Shown piece by piece: positions 16,678 to 26,138 of a DNA stretch of 64,000 bases (position 1 is its first letter; each line of letters starts with the position of its first letter). The notes beneath the pieces were generated by a model that saw nothing but the letters and a program-made list of their open reading frames with translations, had not been told where the DNA came from and ran no database searches. Location of the stretch: contig NZ_BMZP01000008.1 of the NCBI RefSeq assembly GCF_014652855.1, forward strand, positions 1 to 64,000, given 5' to 3'. The position numbers were made by a program, and so were the translations under genes. Origin of the DNA: Novosphingobium pokkalii (lineage in GTDB: Bacteria; Pseudomonadota; Alphaproteobacteria; Sphingomonadales; Sphingomonadaceae).

Positions 16678-17925
16678 TCAGGCCCCGAACAGTTCGAGTT
16701 GCTGCGCCTTGGGCGGCGCAAGCTGGCTGCGCAAGTCAGCCCGGTCGACCAGCAGCGTCGGCCGCCAATCGGCCGTGACGATGAACGGCCGCACTTTGGC
16801 CAGCGAGGTGGTGAGCCGGCCCACGTCTTCCAGCCGCAATCGGCGTTGCCGCCGGGCAGAGAGCAGCGCGCCCACCGCGCGCACCCCCAGCCCCGGCACG
16901 CGCAGCAGCGCCTCACGCGGGGCGCGGTTTACGTCCACCGGAAAGGCCTCGCGAAAGCGCAGCGCCCAGGCCAGCTTGGGATCGATATCCAGCGGCAGCA
17001 TGCCGCCCGGATCGGCCGCCTGCTGCACTTCATGCGGGGCAAAGCCATAGAAACGCATCAGCCAGTCGGACTGATAGAGCCGATGCTCGCGCATCAGCGG
17101 CGGGCGTTGCAGCGGCAGCACGGCGCTGGCATCGGGGATCGGGCTGAACGCCGAATAATAGACCCGGCGCAGGCGAAAACGGTTGTAGAGCGTGGCCGAA
17201 CGGCCAACGATATCAGCATCGCTTGCCTGGTCGGCCCCCACGATCATCTGCGTCGATTGCCCGGCCGGGGCAAAGCGTGGCGCGTGGCGGAAGCGCTTGC
17301 GCGCGTCCTTCGCCTCGACAATGGCGCTGCCGATCTTGGCCATGGCCCCTTCGATCACCGGGGTGGACTTGTCCGGCGCCAGCCGCGCCAGCCCGGCCTG
17401 GGTCGGCAATTCCACGTTGATCGACACACGATCGGCATAGAGCCCGGCCCGCGCGACCAGTTCGGGATCGGCCTCGGGAATGGTCTTGAGGTGGATATAG
17501 CCGCGAAACTCGTGCTCCTCGCGCAAGATGCGCGCCGCCTCGATCAATTGCTCCATCGTGTGGTTGGAGGAACGGACGATGCCCGAGGAAAGGAACAGCC
17601 CCTCGATATAGTTGCGGCGATAGAACGCCACGGTCAGGTCCGCCACTTCCTGCGGCGTGAAGCGCGCGCGGCGCACGTTGGAACTCTTGCGGTTGACGCA
17701 ATAGTGGCAATCGAAAATGCAGTGGTTGGTCAGCAGGATCTTGAGCAGCGAGATGCACCGGCCATCGGGCGCATAGGCGTGGCAGATGCCCATGCCCTCG
17801 GTCGAGCCCAGCCCCTTGCCGCCCGCGCTGTTGCGCTTGGCCGTGCCCGAAGAGGCGCAGCTTGCATCGTATTTTGCAGCATCGGCCAGAATGCCGAGGC
17901 GTTCCATCACCGTGGGTTGCGACAT
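16678..17925 (-). CDS. Putative DNA modification/repair radical SAM protein
   Basis: A 415-residue radical SAM enzyme of the type annotated as putative DNA modification/repair radical SAM protein, the regular partner of UdgX. The 4Fe-4S/SAM cysteines are C69, C73 and C76 (N-H-C-I-F-D-C-H-Y-C). Further conserved cysteines occur at C23, C48 and C57. The C-terminal part has a helix-hairpin-helix-like stretch (VPGLGVRAVGALL), suggesting DNA binding. The reaction is not established. ATG 17925 is preceded by AAGGAAC, which is also one half of a LexA box, so both transcription and ribosome access use the same bases. It is the first gene of a two-gene operon. Confidence 0.88.
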   Translation of the reverse strand: MSQPTVMERLGILADAAKYDASCASSGTAKRNSAGGKGLGSTEGMGICHAYAPDGRCISLLKILLTNHCIFDCHYCVNRKSSNVRRARFTPQEVADLTVAFYRRNYIEGLFLSSGIVRSSNHTMEQLIEAARILREEHEFRGYIHLKTIPEADPELVARAGLYADRVSINVELPTQAGLARLAPDKSTPVIEGAMAKIGSAIVEAKDARKRFRHAPRFAPAGQSTQMIVGADQASDADIVGRSATLYNRFRLRRVYYSAFSPIPDASAVLPLQRPPLMREHRLYQSDWLMRFYGFAPHEVQQAADPGGMLPLDIDPKLAWALRFREAFPVDVNRAPREALLRVPGLGVRAVGALLSARRQRRLRLEDVGRLTTSLAKVRPFIVTADWRPTLLVDRADLRSQLAPPKAQQLELFGA

Positions 17926-17927
17926 TT

Positions 17928-17942
17928 GTTCCTTATACGTTC
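17928..17942 (-). promoter_or_regulatory. LexA (SOS) box of the radical SAM/udgX operon
   Basis: The plus strand reads GTTC-CTTATAC-GTTC, a perfect match to the alphaproteobacterial LexA site GTTC-N7-GTTC. It lies 3 bases upstream of the radical SAM start codon and covers its Shine-Dalgarno. LexA bound here would block transcription until DNA damage triggers its cleavage. Confidence 0.85.
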
Positions 17943-18071
17943 CATCGTCACGAAAGGCCAGCGCCGATGCACGGGCGGTCCACCGCGTTTTGGGCAGGGC
18001 GCCGGAACGCACCGCCGCCTCAACCGCTTATAGGCGCGGAGGGGCAGACGATTTTGCGGAGTTTTCCGACA

Positions 18072-18965
18072 ATGCCCATGATCAAGACGCGCGATGGCAC
18101 CCGGCTTTACGTGAAGGCTTGGGGCCACGGCCCGGCAGTGGTGCTGATCCATGGCTGGCCGCTCAACGCCGATAGCTGGGATCCGGTGATGAACGCGCTG
18201 GCCCAGTCCGGCTATCGCGCCATCGCCTATGACCGGCGCGGCTTCGGCCGGTCAGACCAGCCCGGCCACGGCTATGACTATGATACCTTTGCCGATGACC
18301 TTGCCGATGTGCTGGAAGCCACCGATGCCCGCCCCGGCGCGGCGCTGGTCGGCTTTTCCATGGGCGGCGGGGAAATCGCCCGCTACCTGTCGCGCCATGG
18401 CGCAGACGGCATCGCCCGCGTGGCACTGGTTTCGTCGGTGGTGCCGTTCATGGCGCGGACCGGCGACAACCCCGAAGGCGTGCCGCCCGAAACCTTTGAC
18501 CAGATGACCAATGGCATGCTGGAGGACCGGGCCAAGTTCATGGCCCACTTCCTCAAGGACTTCTATGGCGTGGGCCTGCTGACTGCCCCGGTCAGCGACG
18601 AACAGCTCAAGCTGTCGTGGAACCACACGATGCAGGCCGGCCTGCTGCCCACGCTGGCCGCCGCCAAGGCCTTTGCCACCACCGATTTCCGGGGTGACCT
18701 GGCAAGCTTTACCATGCCCACGCTGGTGATCCATGGCACGGGAGACAAGACCGTGCCGATCGAGGCGACCGGCCGCGCCGTTGCCCGCGCCGTGCCGCAC
18801 GCCATGCTGGTGGAATATCCCGGCGCGCCGCACGGCGTCTTTGCCACCGAGACCGAACGGGTGATCGCCGATCTCACCGCATTCCTGGCCGGACGCCGGC
18901 CCGAAGAGCGGGACGTGGCGATCGATGCGGTAACCGCCCAGCTCATCACTGCCCCCACAATTTGA
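18072..18965 (+). CDS. Alpha/beta hydrolase, non-heme chloroperoxidase-like
   Basis: A 297-residue alpha/beta-fold hydrolase of the cofactor-free haloperoxidase/esterase group. The oxyanion motif HGWPLN is at about 27-32, the nucleophile elbow GFSMGG places Ser96, the acid is Asp in HGTGDKTVP (about 230) and the base is His in GAPHGVF (about 258). The RRGFGRSDQP stretch is typical of the group. Such proteins are esterases whose haloperoxidase activity is often incidental; the natural substrate is unknown. The ATG at 18072 is the start with homology-like sequence (M-I-K-T-R-D-G-T); the upstream open frame overlaps the divergent SOS operon promoter. The next gene follows after 24 bases. Confidence 0.85.
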   Translation: MPMIKTRDGTRLYVKAWGHGPAVVLIHGWPLNADSWDPVMNALAQSGYRAIAYDRRGFGRSDQPGHGYDYDTFADDLADVLEATDARPGAALVGFSMGGGEIARYLSRHGADGIARVALVSSVVPFMARTGDNPEGVPPETFDQMTNGMLEDRAKFMAHFLKDFYGVGLLTAPVSDEQLKLSWNHTMQAGLLPTLAAAKAFATTDFRGDLASFTMPTLVIHGTGDKTVPIEATGRAVARAVPHAMLVEYPGAPHGVFATETERVIADLTAFLAGRRPEERDVAIDAVTAQLITAPTI

Positions 18966-18989
18966 TCCCCCTTCCCGAGGAGAGAAACG

Positions 18990-19472
18990 ATGCAATATGA
19001 CCAAGGCAACCCCACGGAACTGAAGGAAAAGTTCTGGAAGGAACTGGCCCACTCGCCGTTCGTGATGCTGCAACTCGATGCCGATCCCGAAAGCGCTGCG
19101 CCGATGACCGCGCAGCTCGACAAGCATGCCAACCATGCGATCTGGTTCTTCACCTCGCGCGACAACCGCTTTGCCGCGCAAGGTGCAGCCACTGCCACCT
19201 TTTCCGCCAAGGGCCATGACCTGTTCGCCCGCTTTTCCGGCGCGCTGACCGAGGAAACCGACCGCGCCGTGCTCGACCAGCACTGGAACCGCATGGTCGA
19301 AGCCTGGTATCCGGGCGGCAAGACCGATCCGAACCTGCTGTTCCTGCGCATGGACCTGGGCGAGGCGGCGATCTGGTCGGGCGAAGTGGGCGTGGTCGGC
19401 GCGGTGAAGATGGCGCTGGGCCTGCCTGTGGGCGACAGCCTGAAGGGCGGCTATGCCGAGACCAGCCTGTAA
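18990..19472 (+). CDS. Pyridoxamine 5'-phosphate oxidase-like general stress protein
   Basis: A 160-residue split-barrel flavin-binding protein of the pyridoxamine 5'-phosphate oxidase fold, of the group often labelled general stress protein 26. Visible landmarks are FVMLQLD near the start, the M-T-A-Q-L-D strand, IWFFTSRDN and the W-N-R-M-V-E-A-W-Y-P-G-G-K-D motif in the C-terminal half. It may bind FMN/FAD or deazaflavin; the reaction is unknown. It has a strong ribosome site GAGGAGAG and follows the hydrolase closely, so the two are probably one transcript ending at the terminator just downstream. Confidence 0.85.
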   Translation: MQYDQGNPTELKEKFWKELAHSPFVMLQLDADPESAAPMTAQLDKHANHAIWFFTSRDNRFAAQGAATATFSAKGHDLFARFSGALTEETDRAVLDQHWNRMVEAWYPGGKTDPNLLFLRMDLGEAAIWSGEVGVVGAVKMALGLPVGDSLKGGYAETSL

Positions 19473-19498
19473 ACAGAACGCGTCCGTTCCATAAAAGA

Positions 19499-19532
19499 AA
19501 GGCCGCCGCTTCCCCGGGGAAACGGCGGCCTT
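19499..19532. terminator. Bidirectional terminator
   Basis: A ten-base stem, AAGGCCGCCG / CGGCGGCCTT, with a 14-base loop sits between the convergent stress-protein and permease genes. A run on one side and T on the other let it work in both directions. Confidence 0.75.
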
Positions 19533-19560
19533 GCTGTGCTTGGCCCAGGGGCCGCGCGGG

Positions 19561-21093
19561 TCAGTCGTGGCTGTCAACCACGCCACGGCCGACATGGCTG
19601 TGGCGATAGCCATAGATGAAATAGAACACGAGGCCGATCGCCCCCCACACCGGCAGCACCAGCATGGCTTCGATCGGCAAGTTGAAATAGAGGAACAGGC
19701 AGCCGATCGCGGCGATCGGGCCGAACACCCAGACCAGCGGGGTGCGGAACGGGCGCACGCGCGCCGGATCCTTGACCCGCAGGATCAACACCGCCAGCGA
19801 CACCATGAAGAACGCGAACAGCGTGCCCGAGTTGGAGATGTCGGCCAACTGGCCCACCGGCAGCAGCGCGGCAGCCACGGCCACGAACAGGCCGGTGACG
19901 ATCGTCACGATGTGCGGCGTCTTCCACTTCGGGTGAACGGCAGCAAGGCGTTCGGGCAGCAGGCCGTCACGCGCCATCACGAAGAAGATGCGCGTCTGGC
20001 CGAAGATCATCATCAGGATGACCGACGGCAGCGCCAGGTTGGCGGCCAGGCCGATGAGATCGCCCGCACGGGTATAGTTGATCGCGCGCAGCACGTGGGC
20101 AAGCGCTTCGTTGGAGCAGACCAGCGGCTCCTTGCCCTGGGCCACCAGCGCGGCGCACTGGCGGGTGAATTCTTCCGAACCCGGCGCCACGCCCAGCGCG
20201 GTGGGCTGTGCCCCGATCGCCCCGATCGCGCCGGCGGCAACGAGCAGATAGAAGATCGTGCAGATGCCAAGGCTGCCGATCAGGCCGATCGGCACGTTGC
20301 GCTGCGGATCACGGGTTTCCTCGGCCGCGGTGGAAACCGCATCGAACCCGACATAGGCAAAGAAGATCGACGAGGCCGCCCCGACGATGCCCATGCCCGA
20401 GGTGCCGCTGCCGAACCAGCCGTTGGGCGCGAACGGCGCGAAATGCGTACCCTGGATCGCAGGCACGGTCAGGACGATGAACATGCCGAGCGCAGCCACC
20501 TTGATGGCAACGAGCACGGCATTGAGCGTGGCGCTTTCCTTGGTGCCGCGCACCAGCAGGGCCGTGACGAGCAAGGCCACGACAATGGCGGGAACGTTGA
20601 TCAGGCCGGTCGAAAAATCGGCGACCGGCACAATGCCATGCAGTGACCAGGTCGGCCCTGCCTGGAATTGCGGCGGCAACTCGAATCCGGTCAGGCTTTT
20701 GAGCAACCCCATGAAATAGCCCGACCAGCCGACCGACACGGCCGAAGCCGCCACGGCATATTCCAGAATGAGCGCCCAGCCGACCATCCAGGCCAGCAGT
20801 TCGCCCACCACCGCATAGCTGTAGGTATAGGCCGATCCGGAGACCGGGACCATCGAGGCCAGTTCGGAGTAGCACAGCGCCGCCACGGCACAGACGAAGC
20901 CGGCGATGATGAAGCTGATCATCATGCCCGGCCCCGCCTTTTGCGCGGCGGCGGCGGTCAGAACGAAGATACCCGTGCCGATGATGGCGCCAACGCCCAG
21001 CAGGGTGAGCTGGACGGGACCAAGCGTACGGTGCAGCGATTTCTTTTCGGCTGTCGCCAGAATAGCGTCGAGTGGTTTGACGCGTCCAAACAT
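19561..21093 (-). CDS. APC-family amino acid permease
   Basis: A 510-residue inner-membrane transporter with about 12 membrane segments, of the amino acid-polyamine-organocation superfamily and closest in pattern to cationic amino acid transporters. The first helix carries the substrate-binding signature VGAIIGTGIFVLTA, and helix 3 the pattern A-L-C-Y-S-E-L-A-S-M-V-P-V-S-G-S-A-Y-T-Y. Helix 6 has FFAYVGFDAVSTAAEE. All three are standard for amino acid/proton symport. An insertion of about 60 residues between later helices (A-L-G-V-A-P-G-S-E-E-F-T region) is longer than in many relatives. The start codon follows GGGAGA. The gene stands alone; the substrate cannot be told. Confidence 0.88.
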   Translation of the reverse strand: MFGRVKPLDAILATAEKKSLHRTLGPVQLTLLGVGAIIGTGIFVLTAAAAQKAGPGMMISFIIAGFVCAVAALCYSELASMVPVSGSAYTYSYAVVGELLAWMVGWALILEYAVAASAVSVGWSGYFMGLLKSLTGFELPPQFQAGPTWSLHGIVPVADFSTGLINVPAIVVALLVTALLVRGTKESATLNAVLVAIKVAALGMFIVLTVPAIQGTHFAPFAPNGWFGSGTSGMGIVGAASSIFFAYVGFDAVSTAAEETRDPQRNVPIGLIGSLGICTIFYLLVAAGAIGAIGAQPTALGVAPGSEEFTRQCAALVAQGKEPLVCSNEALAHVLRAINYTRAGDLIGLAANLALPSVILMMIFGQTRIFFVMARDGLLPERLAAVHPKWKTPHIVTIVTGLFVAVAAALLPVGQLADISNSGTLFAFFMVSLAVLILRVKDPARVRPFRTPLVWVFGPIAAIGCLFLYFNLPIEAMLVLPVWGAIGLVFYFIYGYRHSHVGRGVVDSHD

Positions 21094-21308
21094 TGAAATC
21101 TCCCGCCTTGGACCGGTGCGGCGGGAACCCCCACGCCAAGACGTTGCACCGGTAACCAGGTCATGGGCGGCAACGCTAGCGGCAAGCCCCGGCTTGGCAA
21201 AGGGCCTTTTTCATCCTGATGGCAGTCCGGGCGCTGCCCTTGCGGGTTTTTCCCCATGCTATAGAAGCGCGCGCCAACCTGACGGGCGTTTTTGGGAGCG
21301 AGGCCGCG

Positions 21309-22178
21309 ATGTCCACCACGTTTCAACTCGATACCGCGACCAGCCGCGCGCATCCCACACCCGCGCCGATGAAGCGGCTGTCGGTGCCGGCGATCCGCCA
21401 GCGCAAGGTGGACGGGCACACCGCGCAGCCGATCGTGATGCTCACCGCCTATACCGCGCGCCAGGCGCAATTGCTCGACGCGCATTGCGACCTGCTGCTG
21501 GTGGGGGATTCGCTGGGCCAGGTGATCTATGGCCTGCCATCGAGCGTGCCGGTGACGCTGGACATGATGGCCGCCCATGGCGCGGCGGTGGTGCGCGGTT
21601 CCTATCACGCGGTGGTGATCGTGGACATGCCGTTCGGCAGCTACGAAGCGTCGCCGCAGCAGGCGTTCGAGGCGGCCGCGCGCCTGCTCAAGGATACCGG
21701 CTGCGCCGGGGTGAAGCTGGAAGGCGGCGCGGCCATGGCCGAAACCGTGGCGTTCCTGACCGCGCGCGGCATTCCGGTGATGGGCCATGTCGGGCTGACG
21801 CCGCAGGCGGTCAATGTGCTGGGCGGCTATGGCGCGCGCGGGCGCAGCCAGGCCGAGGCGGACAAGATCCTGGCCGATGCCCGCGCCCTGGCCGATGCCG
21901 GCGCCTTTGCCATCGTGGCCGAAGGCGTGGTGGAGCCGCTGGCCATCGCCATTACCCAGGCCGTGCCCTGCCCGGTGATCGGCATCGGCGGATCGGCCCA
22001 ATGCGATGGGCAAGTGCTGGTGACTGAGGACATGCTCGGCCTGTTCGAGCGCGTGCCGCGGTTCGTGAAACGCTATGCCGAAGTGGCCACGACGATCGAG
22101 GAAGCGGCCGCGCGCTATGCCCAGGACGTGCGCGAGCGGGCGTTTCCTGGCGTGGAGCAGACCTACCAGCCCAAGTAG
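21309..22178 (+). CDS. panB: 3-methyl-2-oxobutanoate hydroxymethyltransferase
   Basis: PanB transfers a hydroxymethyl group from 5,10-methylene-tetrahydrofolate to alpha-ketoisovalerate to give ketopantoate, the first committed step of pantothenate and CoA synthesis. The protein has 289 residues. Signatures include [12 protein letters not shown], the metal-binding LLVGDSLG (Asp), [17 protein letters not shown], the catalytic region MGHVGLTPQ, and [15 protein letters not shown] near the end. The ATG 21309 is preceded by GGGAGCGAGG; the frame open from 21219 would include upstream non-family sequence. The other pan genes are not adjacent. Confidence 0.95.
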   Translation: MSTTFQLDTATSRAHPTPAPMKRLSVPAIRQRKVDGHTAQPIVMLTAYTARQAQLLDAHCDLLLVGDSLGQVIYGLPSSVPVTLDMMAAHGAAVVRGSYHAVVIVDMPFGSYEASPQQAFEAAARLLKDTGCAGVKLEGGAAMAETVAFLTARGIPVMGHVGLTPQAVNVLGGYGARGRSQAEADKILADARALADAGAFAIVAEGVVEPLAIAITQAVPCPVIGIGGSAQCDGQVLVTEDMLGLFERVPRFVKRYAEVATTIEEAAARYAQDVRERAFPGVEQTYQPK

Positions 22179-22193
22179 GCGCCGACCTGTCTT

Positions 22194-24551
22194 CTAGGAG
22201 ATGTTGCCGCCGAACCGCTCCATCACCTCGGCGCGGATGCCGGGCACGAGGTTGCGGTCCGCTTTCAGGCGTGGTTCCTCCTCGGCCAGGATCGCCAGAA
22301 ACGCATCGCGCTTGAACCCGTCGACCAGTACCGGATCGAGCGGGCGATCCAGCGTGGAACAGACCATGTCGATCAGCCGTTCCGCGCCGTTGAGGCGGCC
22401 CCAGAGATAGTCGTTCTCGCGCCAGGCGCGGCTGAAGAACGCGCCGAAATGCGTAAAGGCAATGCCCTTGAGGCAGGCCCGCGTGCCGCCGGGACGGATC
22501 GCCAAGGCATCTTCGGGCGAGATGCGATCGACTTTCACCGGATCGAATTCCCCAAGCCCATCGCCCTGAAACAGGGGCAGCGTGGCCACGTCATAGAACG
22601 GAAAACCCAGATAGGCGTGCAGGAAACGGCGACGCAGCGCCTTGTCCATCACCCCCAGCGCGTGGACGAACAGCCCGTCGACCTCGTCGTCCAGCCGCGC
22701 CAGATCGCGCCGCGCGGCAATCGCGGCCAGCACCGCGCCGGGGTCTTCGCGCACCACGGCGGCGCTGGCGGCAAAGCCCGGCCCCAGCCCGCTGAGGCTC
22801 GCGCGCGCCTGATAGAGCGCCTGCGCGCGATAGACCACGTCGCGCGCCGCCTCCCGCGCGGCCGGATCGATCCCGGCGGCCTCGTCCCAGTCGGTGGTCA
22901 GCCGCCGCGCCAGCAGTTTCAGGCGGCGGATGCGGAACGAAAGATCGTGCGCGCGGAAAAAGGCGATGGCCGGCGCCGTGGCGCCCGCCCCCCGCACACT
23001 GAGGTTGTCGAGGCCATGCTGCCCGAGATGGCGCCACAGCGCATCTTCCACCCCCTGGTTGTCGTCAGCCGGCAGGGCCTGGGTGATAACCTCGGCCAGA
23101 TCGGCGACAATCCCGGCCAGCTTGACCTGGGCATAGCCGTGAAAGGCATAGCCGGCCTGCTCCGCCGCCGCCTGTTGCGCCCGTGCCCGCCAGCCGATCA
23201 GGCGCTTGGCATTGGGCCAATCGAAGAACAGCGTATGGCCAAACAGCCGCGCCACGGTCTCCTCGATCTCGCCCTGGAGCGAATCGACAATGGCGCGCAG
23301 GCGCAGCCGCTCGCGCGACTGGCGCTCCAGTGCATCGAGGTTGTCGCGGATCGGCTGCTCGCGCGGGATCGTCGAGAGCGCACCGAAAATGGCAGAGAGA
23401 AACCCGACCGGCGCCGGGTTGCGCGCTGCTTCGGCCGGGGCATGCGGCGCGGGATCGAGATAGACGAAGCGCCGGTCCACTTCGCGGCGCGAGGGGCGGC
23501 TGGCCAGTGCCGCCATGGCCGGGGCGAACGGCCGGTTGACCAGCACCGCGCCATCGACCAGCGCCGCCTGGTCGAGCGTGCCGCGCCGCCAGCGGTTGGG
23601 CATGACCCGCTGTAGAAAGGTCGAACGGCCCGGCCAGGCCTCGCCCCGCTCGGCCACCAGACGGTCGATCTCTGCCACGGTGAGCGGCGGGAAAGCGCCG
23701 GGAAAGCTGGCCGTGGCCCGCGCGGCAAAGACCAGTTCGGGCAGAGGCGCCAGCGCTTCGCCGGTATGGCCGCGCGCCTCGGCCCGAAAGCCGATGCCCA
23801 GGCGATGCTCGTTTTCCTCGACCAACGGCGGGCTGTTGAGCCGCAGCGGCGCGGGATGCCCGGCAAAGTCGGTTGCCGTCACCATCAGGTCGATCGGGTG
23901 GCCCGGCGGCAGCAGCGGCGCGGCGTTGCCGCTATGGGCCATGGCGTCCAGCGCCTCGGCCAGCAGGCGGGAAAAGCCGATGCCGCTGAACGGCGGGGCA
24001 AACCAGCGCGCGCGGATCAGGCGCGAAACCTTGCGCCGCACTTCGCCGCTCAGCTTGTTTTCGCGTGCCGGTCCGCCGACCTGGCGCGACAGTTCACCAT
24101 CGGGCGCGCGCAGGGCGCTCCAGCGCAGCACCGCCCAGACCAGCGGCTGCGCCCAGAACTTGGCAAAGCGGCCCCACGGCCGCGCATCGGGATCGAGCAG
24201 CACGTCGCTATCCGCCCGGGCCAGCCACAGCCGCGTCAGCGGCTCCAGGCTTTGCCCGGTGGTCAGCGCCTGCGCCAGGAACACCGCGTTGATGCCACCG
24301 GCGCTGGCGCCCGAGAGAATATCGACCAGCACGCGCAGGCGCACCCCGCGTTCGGCGTGGATCGTGCGCAACAGCCGCATCCAGACGTCTTCGATGCCGG
24401 GCTTTGTCGCCACGCGCGGCCCGTGCTTGCCATGGATGGCGCAACTGGCGCGCGAGAGGTGCCACAATTCCTTGGTAACCCCGTGCATATAGACCGCCAG
24501 GCTGATGCCGCCGGTCGATACAAGGGCCAGACGCAGTTCTTTCTGCCGCAT
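22194..24551 (-). CDS. Patatin-like phospholipase-type protein
   Basis: A 785-residue protein of the long bacterial patatin-like group. The N-terminal 350 residues or so hold the patatin hydrolase domain: the oxyanion region STGGISLAVYM-HG (about 12-24), the nucleophile motif GASAG (Ser83) and the partner Asp in L-V-D-G-A-V (about 325). This dyad normally cleaves fatty acyl ester bonds in lipids. The following 430 residues are helical and specific to the long group, with no nameable motif. No signal peptide is evident, so it is probably cytoplasmic or membrane-associated. It is convergent with panB and has no operon partner. Confidence 0.82.
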   Translation of the reverse strand: MRQKELRLALVSTGGISLAVYMHGVTKELWHLSRASCAIHGKHGPRVATKPGIEDVWMRLLRTIHAERGVRLRVLVDILSGASAGGINAVFLAQALTTGQSLEPLTRLWLARADSDVLLDPDARPWGRFAKFWAQPLVWAVLRWSALRAPDGELSRQVGGPARENKLSGEVRRKVSRLIRARWFAPPFSGIGFSRLLAEALDAMAHSGNAAPLLPPGHPIDLMVTATDFAGHPAPLRLNSPPLVEENEHRLGIGFRAEARGHTGEALAPLPELVFAARATASFPGAFPPLTVAEIDRLVAERGEAWPGRSTFLQRVMPNRWRRGTLDQAALVDGAVLVNRPFAPAMAALASRPSRREVDRRFVYLDPAPHAPAEAARNPAPVGFLSAIFGALSTIPREQPIRDNLDALERQSRERLRLRAIVDSLQGEIEETVARLFGHTLFFDWPNAKRLIGWRARAQQAAAEQAGYAFHGYAQVKLAGIVADLAEVITQALPADDNQGVEDALWRHLGQHGLDNLSVRGAGATAPAIAFFRAHDLSFRIRRLKLLARRLTTDWDEAAGIDPAAREAARDVVYRAQALYQARASLSGLGPGFAASAAVVREDPGAVLAAIAARRDLARLDDEVDGLFVHALGVMDKALRRRFLHAYLGFPFYDVATLPLFQGDGLGEFDPVKVDRISPEDALAIRPGGTRACLKGIAFTHFGAFFSRAWRENDYLWGRLNGAERLIDMVCSTLDRPLDPVLVDGFKRDAFLAILAEEEPRLKADRNLVPGIRAEVMERFGGNIS

Positions 24552-24739
24552 CGGCGCAGCATGGCAGGGATTGACGCAGGGGGCCAGTAGGGAGGAGAGG
24601 CTGTAAGCCGATCCGACGCCATTAACCGTGACCTGTCAGATTCACCGACAATTTACCCCCTTGGGCCTATCCCGCCTTTCGTCGATAAGCCCGATCGACG
24701 AGACGCCCCTGCCGGGCACTGCGGGATACCCTTGGCCTG

Positions 24740-26125
24740 ATGATCCGCCTGTTCAAGCACTACATTCCAAATGCCGTGTTCCTGCTGGGAATCATCGATT
24801 TCTGGCTGTTGATCCTGGCCGGCGAACTGGGCTGGGTGGTGCGCGCGCACCAGATCGGCATCGACGTGGGCTATACCGGCGACAGGGTGTGGCCGCTGCT
24901 GACCTTTGCCGTGCTGGTCCACACCGCGATGGTCGCCGTCGGGGTCTATGGCTCTGACGCCTTGCGCTCCATGCGCTATGCCACGGCGCGCCTGATGGTG
25001 GCGGTAAGCCTGGGCATCATTGCCGTCTCGGTGGTCTATTTCCTGATTCCGGGGCACACCCTGTGGCGCTCCAACCTGTTTTACGCGATGGTTTTTTCGC
25101 TGGTCCTGCTGGTGGGCGTGCGGCTGGTGCTGGGCGGGTTCCTGGGCACCGCAGCGTTTCGCCGCCGCGTGCTGGTGCTGGGCGCGGGTCAGCGCGCGGC
25201 GCGCCTGCGCAAGCTGGGCGAGCGGCCTGAAGCCGGCTTTGCCATCGTCGGCTATGTGGCGATGAGCACGCAGAACCCGCTGATCGAGGAAGCCATCCGC
25301 CGCGAGGCGCTGCCCAACCTCACCCGCTTCGTGGAGAACCTGGGGGTAAGCGAAGTGGTGCTGGCGCTGGAGGAACGGCGCAATGCCCTGCCGCTGAAAG
25401 ACCTGTTGCGGATCAAGACCACCGGCGTCCACGTCAACGATTTTTCCACGTTCGTGGAGCGTGAGACCGGGCGCGTCGATCTCGACACCGTCAACCCGAG
25501 CTGGCTGATCTTTTCCGACGGCTTTTCCTCAGGGAGGATGCTGTCGGGCGCGATCAAGCGCGTGTTCGACATCTGCGCCAGCCTGGTCCTGCTGTGCCTG
25601 ACCGCGCCGATCATCCTGGTCTTCGCGATCCTGGTGAAGCTCGACAGCAAGGGGCCCGCGTTCTTCCGACAGACCCGCGTGGGTCTTTATGGCGAGACAT
25701 TCAACCTAATCAAGCTGCGCTCCATGCGCATCGATGCCGAAGCCGGCGGCGCGCAGTGGGCAGCGCAGAACGATCCGCGCGTCACCCGCATCGGGCGATT
25801 GATCCGCAAGCTGCGCATCGACGAACTGCCGCAGACCTGGACGGTGCTCAAAGGCCAGATGAGTTTTGTCGGCCCGCGCCCGGAACGGCCCGAATTCGTC
25901 TCTGACCTGGAAGAGCACCTGCCCTATTATGCCGAGCGGCACATGGTGAAACCGGGCATCACCGGCTGGGCGCAGATCAACTATCCCTATGGCGCCTCGA
26001 TCGAGGATGCGCGGCACAAGCTGGAATACGATCTCTATTATGCCAAGAACTACACCCCGTTCCTCGATCTGCTGATCCTGTTGCAGACCCTGCGCGTCGT
26101 GCTGTGGCACGAAGGCGCGCGGTAA
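24740..26125 (+). CDS. Exopolysaccharide sugar transferase, EpsB type
   Basis: A 461-residue polyprenyl-phosphate hexose-1-phosphate transferase that starts repeat-unit assembly for an exopolysaccharide at the inner membrane. The first 150 residues carry four or five membrane helices, then comes a nucleotide-binding-like CoA/NAD fold (R-V-L-V-L-G-A-G, about 155). The C-terminal bacterial sugar transferase domain starts at about 265 with a further helix; it has [22 protein letters not shown]-like, R-I-D-E-L-P-Q and [13 protein letters not shown], followed by [10 protein letters not shown]. This matches the transferase of XrtA/PEP-CTERM loci, which fits the kinase PrsK and regulator PrsR just downstream. 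Confidence 0.88.
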   Translation: MIRLFKHYIPNAVFLLGIIDFWLLILAGELGWVVRAHQIGIDVGYTGDRVWPLLTFAVLVHTAMVAVGVYGSDALRSMRYATARLMVAVSLGIIAVSVVYFLIPGHTLWRSNLFYAMVFSLVLLVGVRLVLGGFLGTAAFRRRVLVLGAGQRAARLRKLGERPEAGFAIVGYVAMSTQNPLIEEAIRREALPNLTRFVENLGVSEVVLALEERRNALPLKDLLRIKTTGVHVNDFSTFVERETGRVDLDTVNPSWLIFSDGFSSGRMLSGAIKRVFDICASLVLLCLTAPIILVFAILVKLDSKGPAFFRQTRVGLYGETFNLIKLRSMRIDAEAGGAQWAAQNDPRVTRIGRLIRKLRIDELPQTWTVLKGQMSFVGPRPERPEFVSDLEEHLPYYAERHMVKPGITGWAQINYPYGASIEDARHKLEYDLYYAKNYTPFLDLLILLQTLRVVLWHEGAR

Positions 26126-26138
26126 GAGGCGCAAGGCG

